Shown here piece after piece: positions 16,307-24,084 of a stretch of DNA of 64,000 bases (the first letter of the stretch is position 1; the number at the start of each line of letters is the position of its first letter). Source of the DNA: Lachnospiraceae bacterium (lineage in GTDB: Bacteria > Bacillota > Clostridia > Lachnospirales > Anaerotignaceae). The DNA is taken from contig CAJTKM010000004.1 of the NCBI GenBank assembly GCA_910576545.1, forward strand, positions 1 through 64,000, written 5' to 3'. The notes under the pieces were generated by a model. It did no database searches, was not told the origin of the DNA, and was given only the letters and a program-made list of their open reading frames with translations. Both the position numbers and the translations under genes were made by a program.

Positions 16307-17269
16307 ATGAAAGATACTGCACTTTGTTACAGCATCGGGGCGTTGCTGTATTGTCCCGCCCATAACGAAACTATCGCCGGTTCTGTCATATGCCAGAAAA
16401 TACCCGCGCCGTTTTCCCTCGCCCTCTGTCTGGAGGACACCATAGCGGACGCCTTTGTCACACAGGCGGAAACTATTCTGATTTCCTCTCTGCAAAAAAT
16501 AGAGGCAGCACGTCAAACGTGCCATTTTTATCTGCCGAAAATTTTTATCCGCATCCGCAGGCCGGAGCAAATTGTTCATTTATACCAAAAAGCCGGGAAC
16601 GCGCGCGGGCTGATTACTGGCTTTATCGCGCCGAAGTTCTCCCCTGAAAATGCGGGCCGTTACATAGATGAAATTGTAAATCTGAACCAGACGGCGGCAT
16701 CCCCCGTTTCTCTCATGCCTGTACTGGAAAGCCCCTCCCTGATTGACCTTCGGACACGCTGTGATATGCTTTACAGCATAAAGGATAAAATTGCCGCTGC
16801 TGCTGAGCTGATTCCCAATATTCGTGTCGGCGGCAATGACCTTTGCCACGCTTTCGGGCTGCGGCGGCAAAAAACGCAGGCGATTCAGGAAATTCAGCCT
16901 GTCAGCCAGATATTATCTGACATAATAACCGTATTCGGTATGGAATACATAGTTTCCGGACCCGTCTGGGAATATTACGCTACGGAGGGCTGGGAGGATG
17001 GCCTGCGGCGTGAACTTGAACTGGACAGGCTGAACGGCTTTGTCGGCAAAACCATCATACACCCGAAACAGATTCCCGTTGTAAATCGTGCCTATCAGGT
17101 TTCCAAAGCGGATTTCCATGACGCGCGTTCCATATTGAACTGGGATCCCGGCGCGGCTTCTCTGGTATCGGGCAGTCTGGAATCCGGCAGAATGAACGAA
17201 TGCCTGACCCATTCCAACTGGGCAAAAAAAATCTGTGCGCTTGCCGAAGCCTACGGCATGGAAAAATAG
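16307..17269 (+). CDS. HpcH/HpaI aldolase / citrate-lyase-beta-like C-C bond lyase
   Basis: This is a 320-residue TIM-barrel protein of the CitE-like family. Metal-ligand and substrate motifs are LALCLEDTIADAF (about residues 38-50), PVLESPSLIDLRTR (about 140-153), and NIRVGGNDLCHAFGLRR (about 176-192), followed by GFVGKTIIHPKQI, typical of malyl-CoA/citryl-CoA lyase relatives. It most resembles the stand-alone C-C-bond-lyase group often found in tellurite/stress ter operons (PF15617), but no ter gene is present here. Without CitD/CitF partners it is not a citrate lyase subunit. The ATG at 16307 has an AAGGAGA site. Substrate unknown. Confidence 0.78.
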   Translation: MKDTALCYSIGALLYCPAHNETIAGSVICQKIPAPFSLALCLEDTIADAFVTQAETILISSLQKIEAARQTCHFYLPKIFIRIRRPEQIVHLYQKAGNARGLITGFIAPKFSPENAGRYIDEIVNLNQTAASPVSLMPVLESPSLIDLRTRCDMLYSIKDKIAAAAELIPNIRVGGNDLCHAFGLRRQKTQAIQEIQPVSQILSDIITVFGMEYIVSGPVWEYYATEGWEDGLRRELELDRLNGFVGKTIIHPKQIPVVNRAYQVSKADFHDARSILNWDPGAASLVSGSLESGRMNECLTHSNWAKKICALAEAYGMEK

Positions 17270-17341
17270 TTTTTGGAAGCCGGAAAAATGTTCTGCTCTG
17301 TGAAAGGAAAATAAAAGCAAATGATATGAAGACAGGTATAT

Positions 17342-17380
17342 AAAAATTCAGCCGCGCTTTTGCGCGGCTGAATCCAATTT
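17342..17380. terminator. Strong terminator between convergent genes
   Basis: A perfect 12-bp stem, ATTCAGCCGCGC at 17346-17357 and GCGCGGCTGAAT at 17362-17373, with a TTTT loop. On the minus strand TTTTTATA follows, so it chiefly ends the C39 peptidase gene. Confidence 0.85.
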
Positions 17381-17414
17381 AGGGTTTTCCCTGTCTTTCC
17401 TGTATATTATCACT

Positions 17415-18194
17415 TTATGTGTTTTTCGCTTCAATAATCCAAAATGCCCCTCCGCTGACCGGACTTGTTTTTGCCTCGCTCTGTATCAAATCAAAATCCC
17501 ATTTCTGCCGGGTGCGTTCCACACTGTTGGAATCTGCAACAGAAACCTGCCCGTCCCTGTCCATATCGCAGAGCAGTATGAAATGCCCGCCGCCTGTAAA
17601 ATGCCCTTCGCCCATCAGCGCGATGACCGGGCGTTTTTCCAGCAAAGCCTGTTTTACCTCGTCCCCGCTGTTTGAAACAGTAATTTCCAGCCCGAAATGC
17701 TCCAGCCCTTCGGCAATCAGCCCATGATAGCTGCCCGAGCCAACGCTGCAATACCCGTTTTCATATGCCCACTGGCACATTTCCTCCGGATTCATTTTCC
17801 TGTCGGTAAAGCTGCTGACTGTCATCGCCAGCACTGTCGGCCCACAGCCTGTATCGCGTATTAAATCCGAAGGCCCATAATTTTTATCTGCCCAGCGGGG
17901 ATCCGTCTGGTTGTAATAAACGACCTGCCCGTCCGACCCTGCGCGTTCCGGAAACCCTTCATCCTCCAAAGACTTTGTGCGTCCTGACATTGCCATCACC
18001 TGCCTTGCGGGGGAAGGTTCCGGTGTAGGGGCTTTTTTGGGAAAAACCGGAGGGAACCAAAGCAGCAGGGCAAGCACGGCACAGCTTGTCAGAAAGCGTT
18101 TCAGGCATTGAATCTTTTTCCTGCGTCCAAAGCAAAGCGTAGCAAGCTGTGCGACTGCAATTAGAAATATCCCAATGATAAGCAAATTTTTCAT
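17415..18194 (-). CDS. Membrane-anchored C39-family peptidase-like protein
   Basis: This is a 259-residue protein with two N-terminal hydrophobic segments (about 4-22 and 34-51), a proline-rich linker, and a C-terminal papain-like C39 domain. The domain starts with VVYYNQTDPRWADKNYG and has the catalytic cysteine C117 in RDTGCGPTVLAMT and the histidine in FTGGGHFILLCD, followed by VADSNSVERTRQKW. Such stand-alone C39 domains hydrolyse peptides at the cell surface and are not linked to a bacteriocin ABC exporter here. The start at 18194 follows a GGGAG site. Orientation is probably with the peptidase domain outside, by the positive-inside rule for the RRKK loop. Confidence 0.8.
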   Translation of the reverse strand: MKNLLIIGIFLIAVAQLATLCFGRRKKIQCLKRFLTSCAVLALLLWFPPVFPKKAPTPEPSPARQVMAMSGRTKSLEDEGFPERAGSDGQVVYYNQTDPRWADKNYGPSDLIRDTGCGPTVLAMTVSSFTDRKMNPEEMCQWAYENGYCSVGSGSYHGLIAEGLEHFGLEITVSNSGDEVKQALLEKRPVIALMGEGHFTGGGHFILLCDMDRDGQVSVADSNSVERTRQKWDFDLIQSEAKTSPVSGGAFWIIEAKNT

Positions 18195-18323
18195 TCGTTC
18201 CACTCCCTTTTTCCTGCGCTTTCATTTGTTTTAGTTTAACAAATCTTTCTGAAAAAACTCTTTCTGGAATCTTTCAATTCTCTTAAGGGTTTCTTTCAAA
18301 TTTCGAACCATGTTCCCATTTTT

Positions 18324-18353
18324 GGCAAAAAGAAAGGCGGAGTCCCCTCCGCC
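18324..18353 (-). terminator. Intrinsic terminator after the anti-sigma gene
   Basis: GGCGGAG pairs with CTCCGCC across a 4-nt loop; TTTCTTTTTG follows on the minus strand. Confidence 0.8.
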
Positions 18354-18370
18354 ATCTTCCGGTTTCCCGT

Positions 18371-19117
18371 TTATTCCATGATTTCTGCCGCCATCTGCTT
18401 AAACGCTTCTTCGCCAAGGTCCAGGTCAAAACCAATCAGGCAGTAGTACATTCCGTCCTCATTCCAATAGTAGCTTTCGGACGTCTTAATCTCCACCTCA
18501 GAAGAACCATAGGCAATGTTCAGTTTTCCGGCTTCCTGAAGTGCTTTTTCCTCCTCTGTCGGTTCGTACTCATAATCGGGAGGGAGGAACATGTTCTTCA
18601 TTGTAGAATAACCTTCCGCCACATCTTCGCCCGCATCTGCCTCAGGGCTGCCTTCGGTAACGCGCAGCGTTACGTGATTTCCGTTCTCGTCTTTATAAGT
18701 TGCTGCCAGCGTTTTATAGGCTTTATCCATTTCCCTGCCGTATTCATCTATGCCATGATCCTCGCCCGTGCCGCCATCGGAGAATGTCATGCCGTTAGAA
18801 AATGTTTCAACAAGGTTTATATCAAATCCCAGCTTATCCTCTGCCTTTTCCAGCTGCGCAAAGGTTTTAATATCCGCCGTAGTATAACCGGAAATTACCG
18901 CCAGGTTGCTCACCGCCGCATAAGCCGATACAGACATCACACATACCGCTGCCGCTACTGCAATTTTCTTAGAAATACCCATAAATTTTCTCTCCTTTCG
19001 ACTTCTGGCCTCCGCCTCAATTTTCACGTTTTCCAGCAGATACGGGGAGGCTGCCATATCTCTCACCTTATTCTCCAGCGCACGCTTCAGAATCTGGTCA
19101 AACTTTTCATTTTCCAT
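18371..19117 (-). CDS. Putative membrane anti-sigma factor of an ECF pair
   Basis: This 248-residue protein has a cytoplasmic N-terminal helix region (NEKFDQILKRALENKVRDMAA, about 1-45), one membrane segment (about 48-70, KKIAVAAAVCVMSVSAYAAV), and an outer domain of about 175 residues rich in D, E and aromatic residues. The layout (short helical sigma-binding part, one TM, extracytoplasmic sensor) is that of single-pass anti-sigma factors of the DUF4179-like group. Its start lies inside the end of the ECF sigma gene (11-bp overlap), so they are co-translated. No zinc-finger motif HxxxCxxC is present. The stimulus is unknown. The outer domain has no recognised fold. Confidence 0.65.
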   Translation of the reverse strand: MENEKFDQILKRALENKVRDMAASPYLLENVKIEAEARSRKERKFMGISKKIAVAAAVCVMSVSAYAAVSNLAVISGYTTADIKTFAQLEKAEDKLGFDINLVETFSNGMTFSDGGTGEDHGIDEYGREMDKAYKTLAATYKDENGNHVTLRVTEGSPEADAGEDVAEGYSTMKNMFLPPDYEYEPTEEEKALQEAGKLNIAYGSSEVEIKTSESYYWNEDGMYYCLIGFDLDLGEEAFKQMAAEIME

Positions 19118-19679
19118 AAACTAAGCCCCCTTCTTTGTATTGCCCTTCCAATGCTTTTTTCAGCTGACGTTTCGCCGCAAACAGGCGGGATTTCACCGTT
19201 GCCTCCAGCGAAGACGTAGCCTGTGCGATTTCCCGTATGGAAAACCCGTTGAAATAATAGAACACAACTGTCGCTCTCTGCTTTCTGCCCAGTCCGTCTA
19301 TGGCGCGGTATAACGCTTCATACTCTGAATGTTCCTCGCTGGGATAGCAGTCAAATACCGGCGGTATTGCCCGTTCCACAGCTTCGCACCATTCCATCGG
19401 CAGCAGACGCCGTTTTTTGTCCATCGTTTTCCATGCGCATCTTGTCAGCGTTTTGAAAAACCATGCGCGGAACCGCTCCGCTTCCTGCAGGTCCCGAATG
19501 TGCAGAAGACATTGAACAAATGTTTCCTGTGCAATATCTTCCGCAAGGGAAGAATCGCCTGTAATGAGAGCCGCGGTGCGCACCGCTTCCTGCTGATATG
19601 CGGCAAATAATTCGTCGAATGCAGCTTCATCGCCCATCTGCATCTGCCGTACCAATACCGCAGTTTCTTCTATCCTCAA
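19107..19679 (-). CDS. ECF-type RNA polymerase sigma factor
   Basis: This is a 190-residue extracytoplasmic-function sigma factor. Region 2 is AFDELFAAYQQEAVRTAALITGD... SLAEDIAQETFVQCLLHIRDL (about residues 18-65) and FRAWFFKTLTRCAW. Region 4 is IDGLGRKQRATVVFYYFNGFSIREIAQATSSLEATVKSRLFAAKRQLKKAL (about 125-175). A TTG start at 19679 is used because AAGGAGG lies 7 nt upstream. The downstream gene is the probable anti-sigma factor. No ECF autoregulatory promoter of known type could be recognised upstream. Confidence 0.9.
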   Translation of the reverse strand: MRIEETAVLVRQMQMGDEAAFDELFAAYQQEAVRTAALITGDSSLAEDIAQETFVQCLLHIRDLQEAERFRAWFFKTLTRCAWKTMDKKRRLLPMEWCEAVERAIPPVFDCYPSEEHSEYEALYRAIDGLGRKQRATVVFYYFNGFSIREIAQATSSLEATVKSRLFAAKRQLKKALEGQYKEGGLVYGK

Positions 19680-20180
19680 AATAAGGCCTCCTTTTCTCCT
19701 TGGAACGCCGTTTCTTCCATAGCGTCTGGCATCGGGTTTCCCCTTGCCTTTGCCTCTGGTTTCATCCGCCGCCCTTTATTGACGCGTCTGCATATAAGAG
19801 CCAAAAAGGGACAAAAAGGTTTTATCATTCTGAAAAAAAGTGAAAATTTTTTTGCCGGAAAGAAAAAAGCAGGGCTTTCGCGAAACAATCGTCCCGCAAA
19901 AGCCCCCGTATATCAGGCAGTGCCGTCATAAGTGTCTGCACGCGCCTTTCCTGCAAATTTTGTCGGCTTTTCCATTAAAAATTCCTGCCGTACCGCCCAT
20001 CCGGCGGCTCCGCTGCCGGGGCAGCGCGGCAATACTGCGCCACATTGTACGCCTGTGAATTTTTGCCTGAAATCTGTCCAAATTATGCTCAGAAATGCGT
20101 ATACATGACTTATGACAACACTGCCTGGATTTGCTGCCGTTGTTTTTTGTCCGGAAATCCAGCTGAAACAGGCGTCTGGC
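19680..20180. other. Intergenic region between ABC-F and ECF sigma genes
   Basis: A stretch of 500 bp with no supported gene. It contains a terminator at 19861-19905 and GC-rich, palindrome-bearing sequence at 19985-20035. A 109-codon frame crosses it on the minus strand but overlaps the ABC-F gene and has no domain or ribosome site at its start; a 20-codon frame ending at 19916 has a weak site and is not called. Confidence 0.4.
19861..19905 (-). terminator. Intrinsic terminator, probably of the ABC-F transcript
   Basis: GGGCTTT...GCG pairs with CGC...AAAGCCC, followed on the minus strand by TGCTTTTTTC. It lies 276 bp after the ABC-F stop. Confidence 0.65.
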
Positions 20181-21806
20181 TTATGCCTCCGACCATTTTT
20201 CCCGCAGCTTGTCGATTTCCTCATCTTCAATATATTCGTCATATGTCATCTGTCTGTCGATAACGCCGCCGGGCAGTATTTCAATCATTCTGTCCGCAAT
20301 GGTCTGTACAAACTGATGGTCATGCGAATCAAACAGCAGCGTGCCTTTGTATTCCGTCAGCCCTTCATTCAACGCCGTAATGGATTCCAAATCAAGGTGG
20401 TTCGTCGGCTCGTCCAGTATCATCACATTCGCGCCGCTGATCATCATTTTGCAGAGCATGCAGCGGACACGCTCCCCGCCGGAAAGCACCTGCGCCTCCT
20501 TCAGGGCTTCTTCCCCGCTGAACAGCATACGCCCCAGCCAGCCGCGGATATCCGCGTCATACTGCTCGCCTTCCTTTGCAAAGGGACGCAGCCATTCAAT
20601 CAGTGAATCCTTGCAGCCGTCAAAAAACTCCGAATTATCCTTAGGGAAATACGCCGTTTTCGTTGTAACGCCCCATTTGAAGCTGCCTTCGTCCGGCTCC
20701 ATTTCACCTGTTAAAATCTGGAACAGCGTTGTCCGCGCAATTTCGTCCCTTCCCACAAACGCAACCTTTTCATGCGGGCGGATCATAAAACTGACGTTGT
20801 TCAGCACCTTTTTGCCGTCAATGGTCTTGGAAATCCCTTCGACCAGCAGTACATCGTTGCCGACCTCCCTGTCCTGCTTGAAGCTGCAAAACGGATAGCG
20901 GCGGCTGGACGGCTTAATTGTATCCATTTGCAGGTTGTCCAGCAGTTTTTTGCGGCTGGTCGCCTGCTTTGCCTTAGAAGCGTTCGCGCTGAAACGCGCG
21001 ATAAAGTCCTGCAATTCCTTTATTTTCTGCTCTACACGCTTGTTCTGGTCTTTCAGCTGCCTCTGCGTCATCTGCGTGTAGCTGTACCAGAAATCGTAGT
21101 TGCCGACAAACATAGTAATTTTGCCATAGTCAATATCCGCGATATTCGTACAGACTTTATTCAGAAAATGCCTGTCATGAGAAACTACAATGACTGTATT
21201 TTCAAAATCCATCAGGAAATCCTCCAGCCATTTGATGGCGTGAATATCCAGATGGTTGGTAGGCTCGTCCAGCAGCAAAATATCCGGATTTCCGAATAAC
21301 GCCTGTGCCAGCAGGACTTTTACCTTCTGTGTACCTGTCAGTTCCTTCATTTTCAGATAGTGGAATTCATTTGTCACGCCCAGACCATTCAGCAGTATTT
21401 CCGCGTTCGATTCCGCAGACCAGCCGTCCAGCTCCGCAAATTCCCCTTCCAGTTCAGAAACCTTTAACCCGTCCTCGTCAGAAAAATCCTCTTTGCTGTA
21501 AAGCGCATCCTTTTCCTTCATAATATCGAACAGTCTTTTGTGCCCATACAGTACCGTTTCCACTACGCCAAATTCATCAAACAGGAAATGGTCCTGTTTC
21601 AGCACTGCCATGCGTTCCCCCGGCGTAATGAATACCGAGCCTTTGTTTGGCTCCATTTCCCCCGCCAGTATCCGTAGGAACGTCGATTTTCCCGCACCGT
21701 TTGCACCAATCAGTCCGTAACAGTTCCCTTTCGTAAAATTGATGTTTACATCGTTAAAAAGCACCCTGCCCCCGTATTGCAGGCTGACTCCCTGTGCTGC
21801 TATCAT
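20181..21806 (-). CDS. ABC-F family ATPase, YkpA/YbiT type
   Basis: This is a 541-residue duplicated ATPase without membrane domains; ABC-F proteins act on the ribosome. The first half has Walker A GANGAGKST (about 34-42), a changed signature LTGTQKVKV and Walker B ILLLDEPTNHLD. The second has GRDEIARTT in place of Walker A (the usual lysine is replaced), a proper LSGGERVRC signature and a second DEPTNHLD. The linker with QATSRKKLLDNL and KPSSRRYPF lies between. From recall, the degenerate second Walker A is shared with Bacillus YkpA-like proteins, so it is a family trait and not damage. No antibiotic-resistance role is suggested. The promoter lies at the edge of the tandem repeat array. Confidence 0.92.
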   Translation of the reverse strand: MIAAQGVSLQYGGRVLFNDVNINFTKGNCYGLIGANGAGKSTFLRILAGEMEPNKGSVFITPGERMAVLKQDHFLFDEFGVVETVLYGHKRLFDIMKEKDALYSKEDFSDEDGLKVSELEGEFAELDGWSAESNAEILLNGLGVTNEFHYLKMKELTGTQKVKVLLAQALFGNPDILLLDEPTNHLDIHAIKWLEDFLMDFENTVIVVSHDRHFLNKVCTNIADIDYGKITMFVGNYDFWYSYTQMTQRQLKDQNKRVEQKIKELQDFIARFSANASKAKQATSRKKLLDNLQMDTIKPSSRRYPFCSFKQDREVGNDVLLVEGISKTIDGKKVLNNVSFMIRPHEKVAFVGRDEIARTTLFQILTGEMEPDEGSFKWGVTTKTAYFPKDNSEFFDGCKDSLIEWLRPFAKEGEQYDADIRGWLGRMLFSGEEALKEAQVLSGGERVRCMLCKMMISGANVMILDEPTNHLDLESITALNEGLTEYKGTLLFDSHDHQFVQTIADRMIEILPGGVIDRQMTYDEYIEDEEIDKLREKWSEA

Positions 21807-21859
21807 TTTCTTCTCTCCTTTAATCCGTTTTGATCTCAGTGTCCTTCGTCAGATTAGGT

Positions 21860-21868
21860 ATTATACCA
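21860..21868 (-). promoter_or_regulatory. Extended -10 promoter of the ABC-F gene
   Basis: The minus strand reads TGGTATAAT here, 54 bp before the ATG. No -35 is visible because the first repeat unit begins just upstream. Confidence 0.5.
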
Positions 21869-21871
21869 TAT

Positions 21872-22399
21872 CGAAGCGGAGCCGCAGAAAAACTTTGTTT
21901 TTCTGCGGTCGCGTTGCTCTGCAAAGCGGAGTGCGTAAGGCTTTTTTTCCGCAAGCGGTAAAATCCCTTCCCCCCGTCTTTTTTCGAGGACATTGTTCCT
22001 TTCCGAAGCGGAGCCGCCGAAAAACTTTGTTTTTCTGCGGTCGCGTTGCTCTGCAAAGCGGAGTGCGTAAGGCTTTTTTACCGCAAGCGGTAAAATCCCT
22101 TCCCCCCGTCTTTTTTCGAGGACATTGTTCCTTTCCGAAGCGGAGCCGCCGAAAAACTTTGTTTTTCTGCGGTCGCGTTGCTCTGCAAAGCGGAGTGCGT
22201 AAGGCTTTTTTACCGCAAGCGGTAAAATTCCTTCCCCCCGTCTTTTTTCGAGGACATTGTTCCTTTCCGAAGCGGAGCCGCCGAAAAACCTTGTTTTTCT
22301 GCGGTCGCGCTGCTCTGCAAAGCGGAGTGCGTAAGGCTTTTTTACCGCAAGCGGTAAAATCCCTTCCCCCTCCGCCTTTCTCCGCTTCTCCGCGGACAT
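21872..22399. repeat. Four tandem copies of a 132-bp repeat
   Basis: Units start at 21872, 22004, 22136 and 22268, exactly 132 bp apart and nearly identical; the fourth diverges in its last 30 bp and the first differs slightly at its start. Each unit carries a perfect palindrome TTTTACCGC-TT-GCGGTAAAA and a hairpin of GAAAAAC with GTTTTTC bounded by CCGC and GCGG. Because 132 is a multiple of three, open frames of about 210-240 codons run through on both strands, repeating the same 44-residue basic peptide; these are judged non-coding. The array lies between the ABC-F promoter and a terminator. Confidence 0.9.
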
Positions 22400-22406
22400 T
22401 ATACCA
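22398..22406 (-). promoter_or_regulatory. Possible extended -10 promoter reading into the repeat array
   Basis: The minus strand reads TGGTATAAT, the same as at the other end of the array. The -35 position (TTTTTC) is weak. If active it would transcribe the whole array. Confidence 0.35.
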
Positions 22407-22504
22407 TCATTTTCCCAAAAGAAAAAGAGGGAATTTCCCAGAGGCATTTTCAGCGGCACAATAAGCTGTAAAACTGTCAAAAACAAATTTTTCTGTCACA
22501 AAAG

Positions 22505-22547
22505 AAAAGCTCCGGACAGTATTCTCCACTGTCAGGAGCTTTATTTT
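22505..22547. terminator. Bidirectional terminator after the PPC-domain gene
   Basis: AAGCTCCGGACAGT pairs with ACTGTCAGGAGCTT with a single mismatch and a 7-nt loop, flanked by A-rich and T-rich sequence on both sides. It closes the catabolic operon on the minus strand. Confidence 0.8.
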
Positions 22548-22599
22548 CAGCTGTTTCCTGTTCCAATTTGAACTATCAAAAATAATCTTTTCCGCCTTT

Positions 22600-23061
22600 T
22601 TACCTCGGAGAAAAAATCATGACCTCTAAATCGTCATCATAAGCCCTTCCCATTTCCACGCCGTCTAATTCTGCAATCAAAACGTCAAGCGTCAGGAGGA
22701 CCTTATTATTGTCTGTCAAGTGGCCGCCTCGAAGCGTCCCACTGTTGTCCGCCCCGCTGATATGAATATGCAGCAGTGTTTCCCCTGCGTCATCATGGCA
22801 AATCATACCAGAAATATTCGTTACAGAAATAGGGTCTGAAACGTGCAGCGGAGCGCCATATCCATACCCCGCCTTTTTATCCGGCAGAATTACCGGAACC
22901 AGATATTCCAGGCCATCTAAGCTGCCGATGCCGGAAAGTATAACACCATTGTTGATATTATATTTTTCGCAAATCTGCTTTAATCCTTCCATGACATTCT
23001 CGCCAGGGCTGATGCGTGCCGCTATCACTTTTTTTACGCCGCCTTGTGCCATCTGAATCAT
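22600..23061 (-). CDS. PPC (DUF296) domain protein
   Basis: This is a 153-residue protein of the PPC/DUF296 family, a trimeric fold found in plant AT-hook proteins and as stand-alone bacterial proteins. Typical segments are ARISPGENVMEGLKQICEKYNI, GVILSGIGSLDGLEYLVPV and a histidine-bearing core TLLHIHISGADNSGTLRGGHLTD. No AT-hook is present. Bacterial members have been linked to metal-containing or nucleotide-binding roles, but none is firm. It is the last gene of the TRAP/dehydrogenase locus and ends before a strong terminator, so a role in that pathway is likely. The start at 23061 has better ribosome-site spacing than the ATG at 23070. Confidence 0.75.
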   Translation of the reverse strand: MIQMAQGGVKKVIAARISPGENVMEGLKQICEKYNINNGVILSGIGSLDGLEYLVPVILPDKKAGYGYGAPLHVSDPISVTNISGMICHDDAGETLLHIHISGADNSGTLRGGHLTDNNKVLLTLDVLIAELDGVEMGRAYDDDLEVMIFSPR

Positions 23062-23190
23062 TTCATGCACTCCCTTCCTTCAAAAACTTATTTCATCACA
23101 AGTATCCCGCGCTTTCGCGCATGTTTGGGAGGAGGGGCAGCGGCAAATCCGCAAACGCCGCTGCCTTTCTCAAAAACAGATATCGGGAGC

Positions 23191-24069
23191 TTATTTTACT
23201 GTAACACCCATATCCTTCTCAAATACTTTCACCAAAGCGCACTGATCCTCGTCAATCAGCCCGTCTTCCTCCATTCGTTTCATGCAATCCAGCACGATTG
23301 CAGACATCGGGATTTCTACACCCATTTCATCCGCCAGATTCATAGCGTTTTTCATATCTTTATAGTGTACGGCAATTCTTGCGCTTGCCGTAAAATCCCT
23401 GCTGAGTATCTTGGGAACCTTCAAATCCATCACCGCGCTCTGTGCAAATCCATCTTTAATTGCACTGAACAGCACAGCCGGGTCCAATCCCGCCTTTGCC
23501 GCAAATGCGTATGCTTCGCCGACAGAAATCAAATTGCAGCCAACAATCATATTATTTGCCAGTTTTGCTACCGCGCCGCAGCCGGATGCGCCCATATAGG
23601 TCACATTTCCGCCGACGCAATGCAGCAGGGGCTCCACAGCGTCAAAAGCCGCTTTTTCACCTCCGGTCATCACAACCAGCGTCCCCGCTACCGCTCCTGT
23701 TTCTCCTCCGCTGACGGGAGAATCCAGCAGCTGCATTCCAGCCTCCTGCACCTTCGGAAAAAGCCTGCGGATGATACCGGGCGCAGTCGAACTGAAATCC
23801 ACAATCACCGTTTCAGGTCTTGCCTTTTGTATAATCTCCAACACTGTGCTTTCTACCAGTTCATTTTTGGGCAGGCAGAGAAAAATCACATCGCTGTTGC
23901 AGTAAATCTCATCTGCATCTGTTGCAGTTTTACCGCCTGCCTGAGCAAAGCGTTCCCGCGCTGCTTCAAAAACATCGAAGCCGGTTATATCACATCCGCT
24001 TTTTTTGAGCAGATTTGTCGCCATGGGCAATCCCATAATACCCATTCCAATAAATCCGATTTTTTTCAT
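23191..24069 (-). CDS. Beta-hydroxyacid dehydrogenase, 3-hydroxyisobutyrate dehydrogenase / tartronate-semialdehyde reductase type
   Basis: This is a 292-residue NAD(P)-dependent dehydrogenase. The Rossmann motif GFIGMGIMGLPMA opens the protein, the substrate motif DSPVSGGETGAVAGTL lies near residues 118-133, and the catalytic lysine is in GCGAVAKLANNMIV (about 170). These fix it to the GarR/MmsB/GlxR family, which interconverts 3-hydroxy acids and semialdehydes. The exact substrate is open: 3-hydroxyisobutyrate, D-glycerate/tartronate semialdehyde, or another 3-hydroxy acid. It lies 15 bp after the E3 gene in the TRAP/2-oxoacid dehydrogenase operon, so it probably handles a pathway intermediate. 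A GGAGGAG site precedes the ATG. Confidence 0.85.
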   Translation of the reverse strand: MKKIGFIGMGIMGLPMATNLLKKSGCDITGFDVFEAARERFAQAGGKTATDADEIYCNSDVIFLCLPKNELVESTVLEIIQKARPETVIVDFSSTAPGIIRRLFPKVQEAGMQLLDSPVSGGETGAVAGTLVVMTGGEKAAFDAVEPLLHCVGGNVTYMGASGCGAVAKLANNMIVGCNLISVGEAYAFAAKAGLDPAVLFSAIKDGFAQSAVMDLKVPKILSRDFTASARIAVHYKDMKNAMNLADEMGVEIPMSAIVLDCMKRMEEDGLIDEDQCALVKVFEKDMGVTVK

Positions 24070-24084
24070 CTTTTTCTCCTCCGG

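Noticed and set aside
17415-18194. Bacteriocin-processing peptidase of a C39 exporter
   Set aside because: No ABC exporter domain, no bacteriocin precursor with a double-glycine leader nearby.
19913-20242. A 109-codon gene between ABC-F and the ECF sigma gene
   Set aside because: It overlaps the ABC-F coding sequence, has no domain, and its start has no ribosome site.
20181-21806. Damaged ABC-F gene because of the missing lysine in the second Walker A
   Set aside because: The same GRx-E-A-x-TT form is recalled from Bacillus YkpA-type proteins, so it is treated as a family trait.
21739-22486. Open frames of 210-241 codons on both strands through the tandem repeats
   Set aside because: They exist only because the 132-bp period is a multiple of three. 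The repeated peptide is very basic, lacks a ribosome site and appears in both directions.
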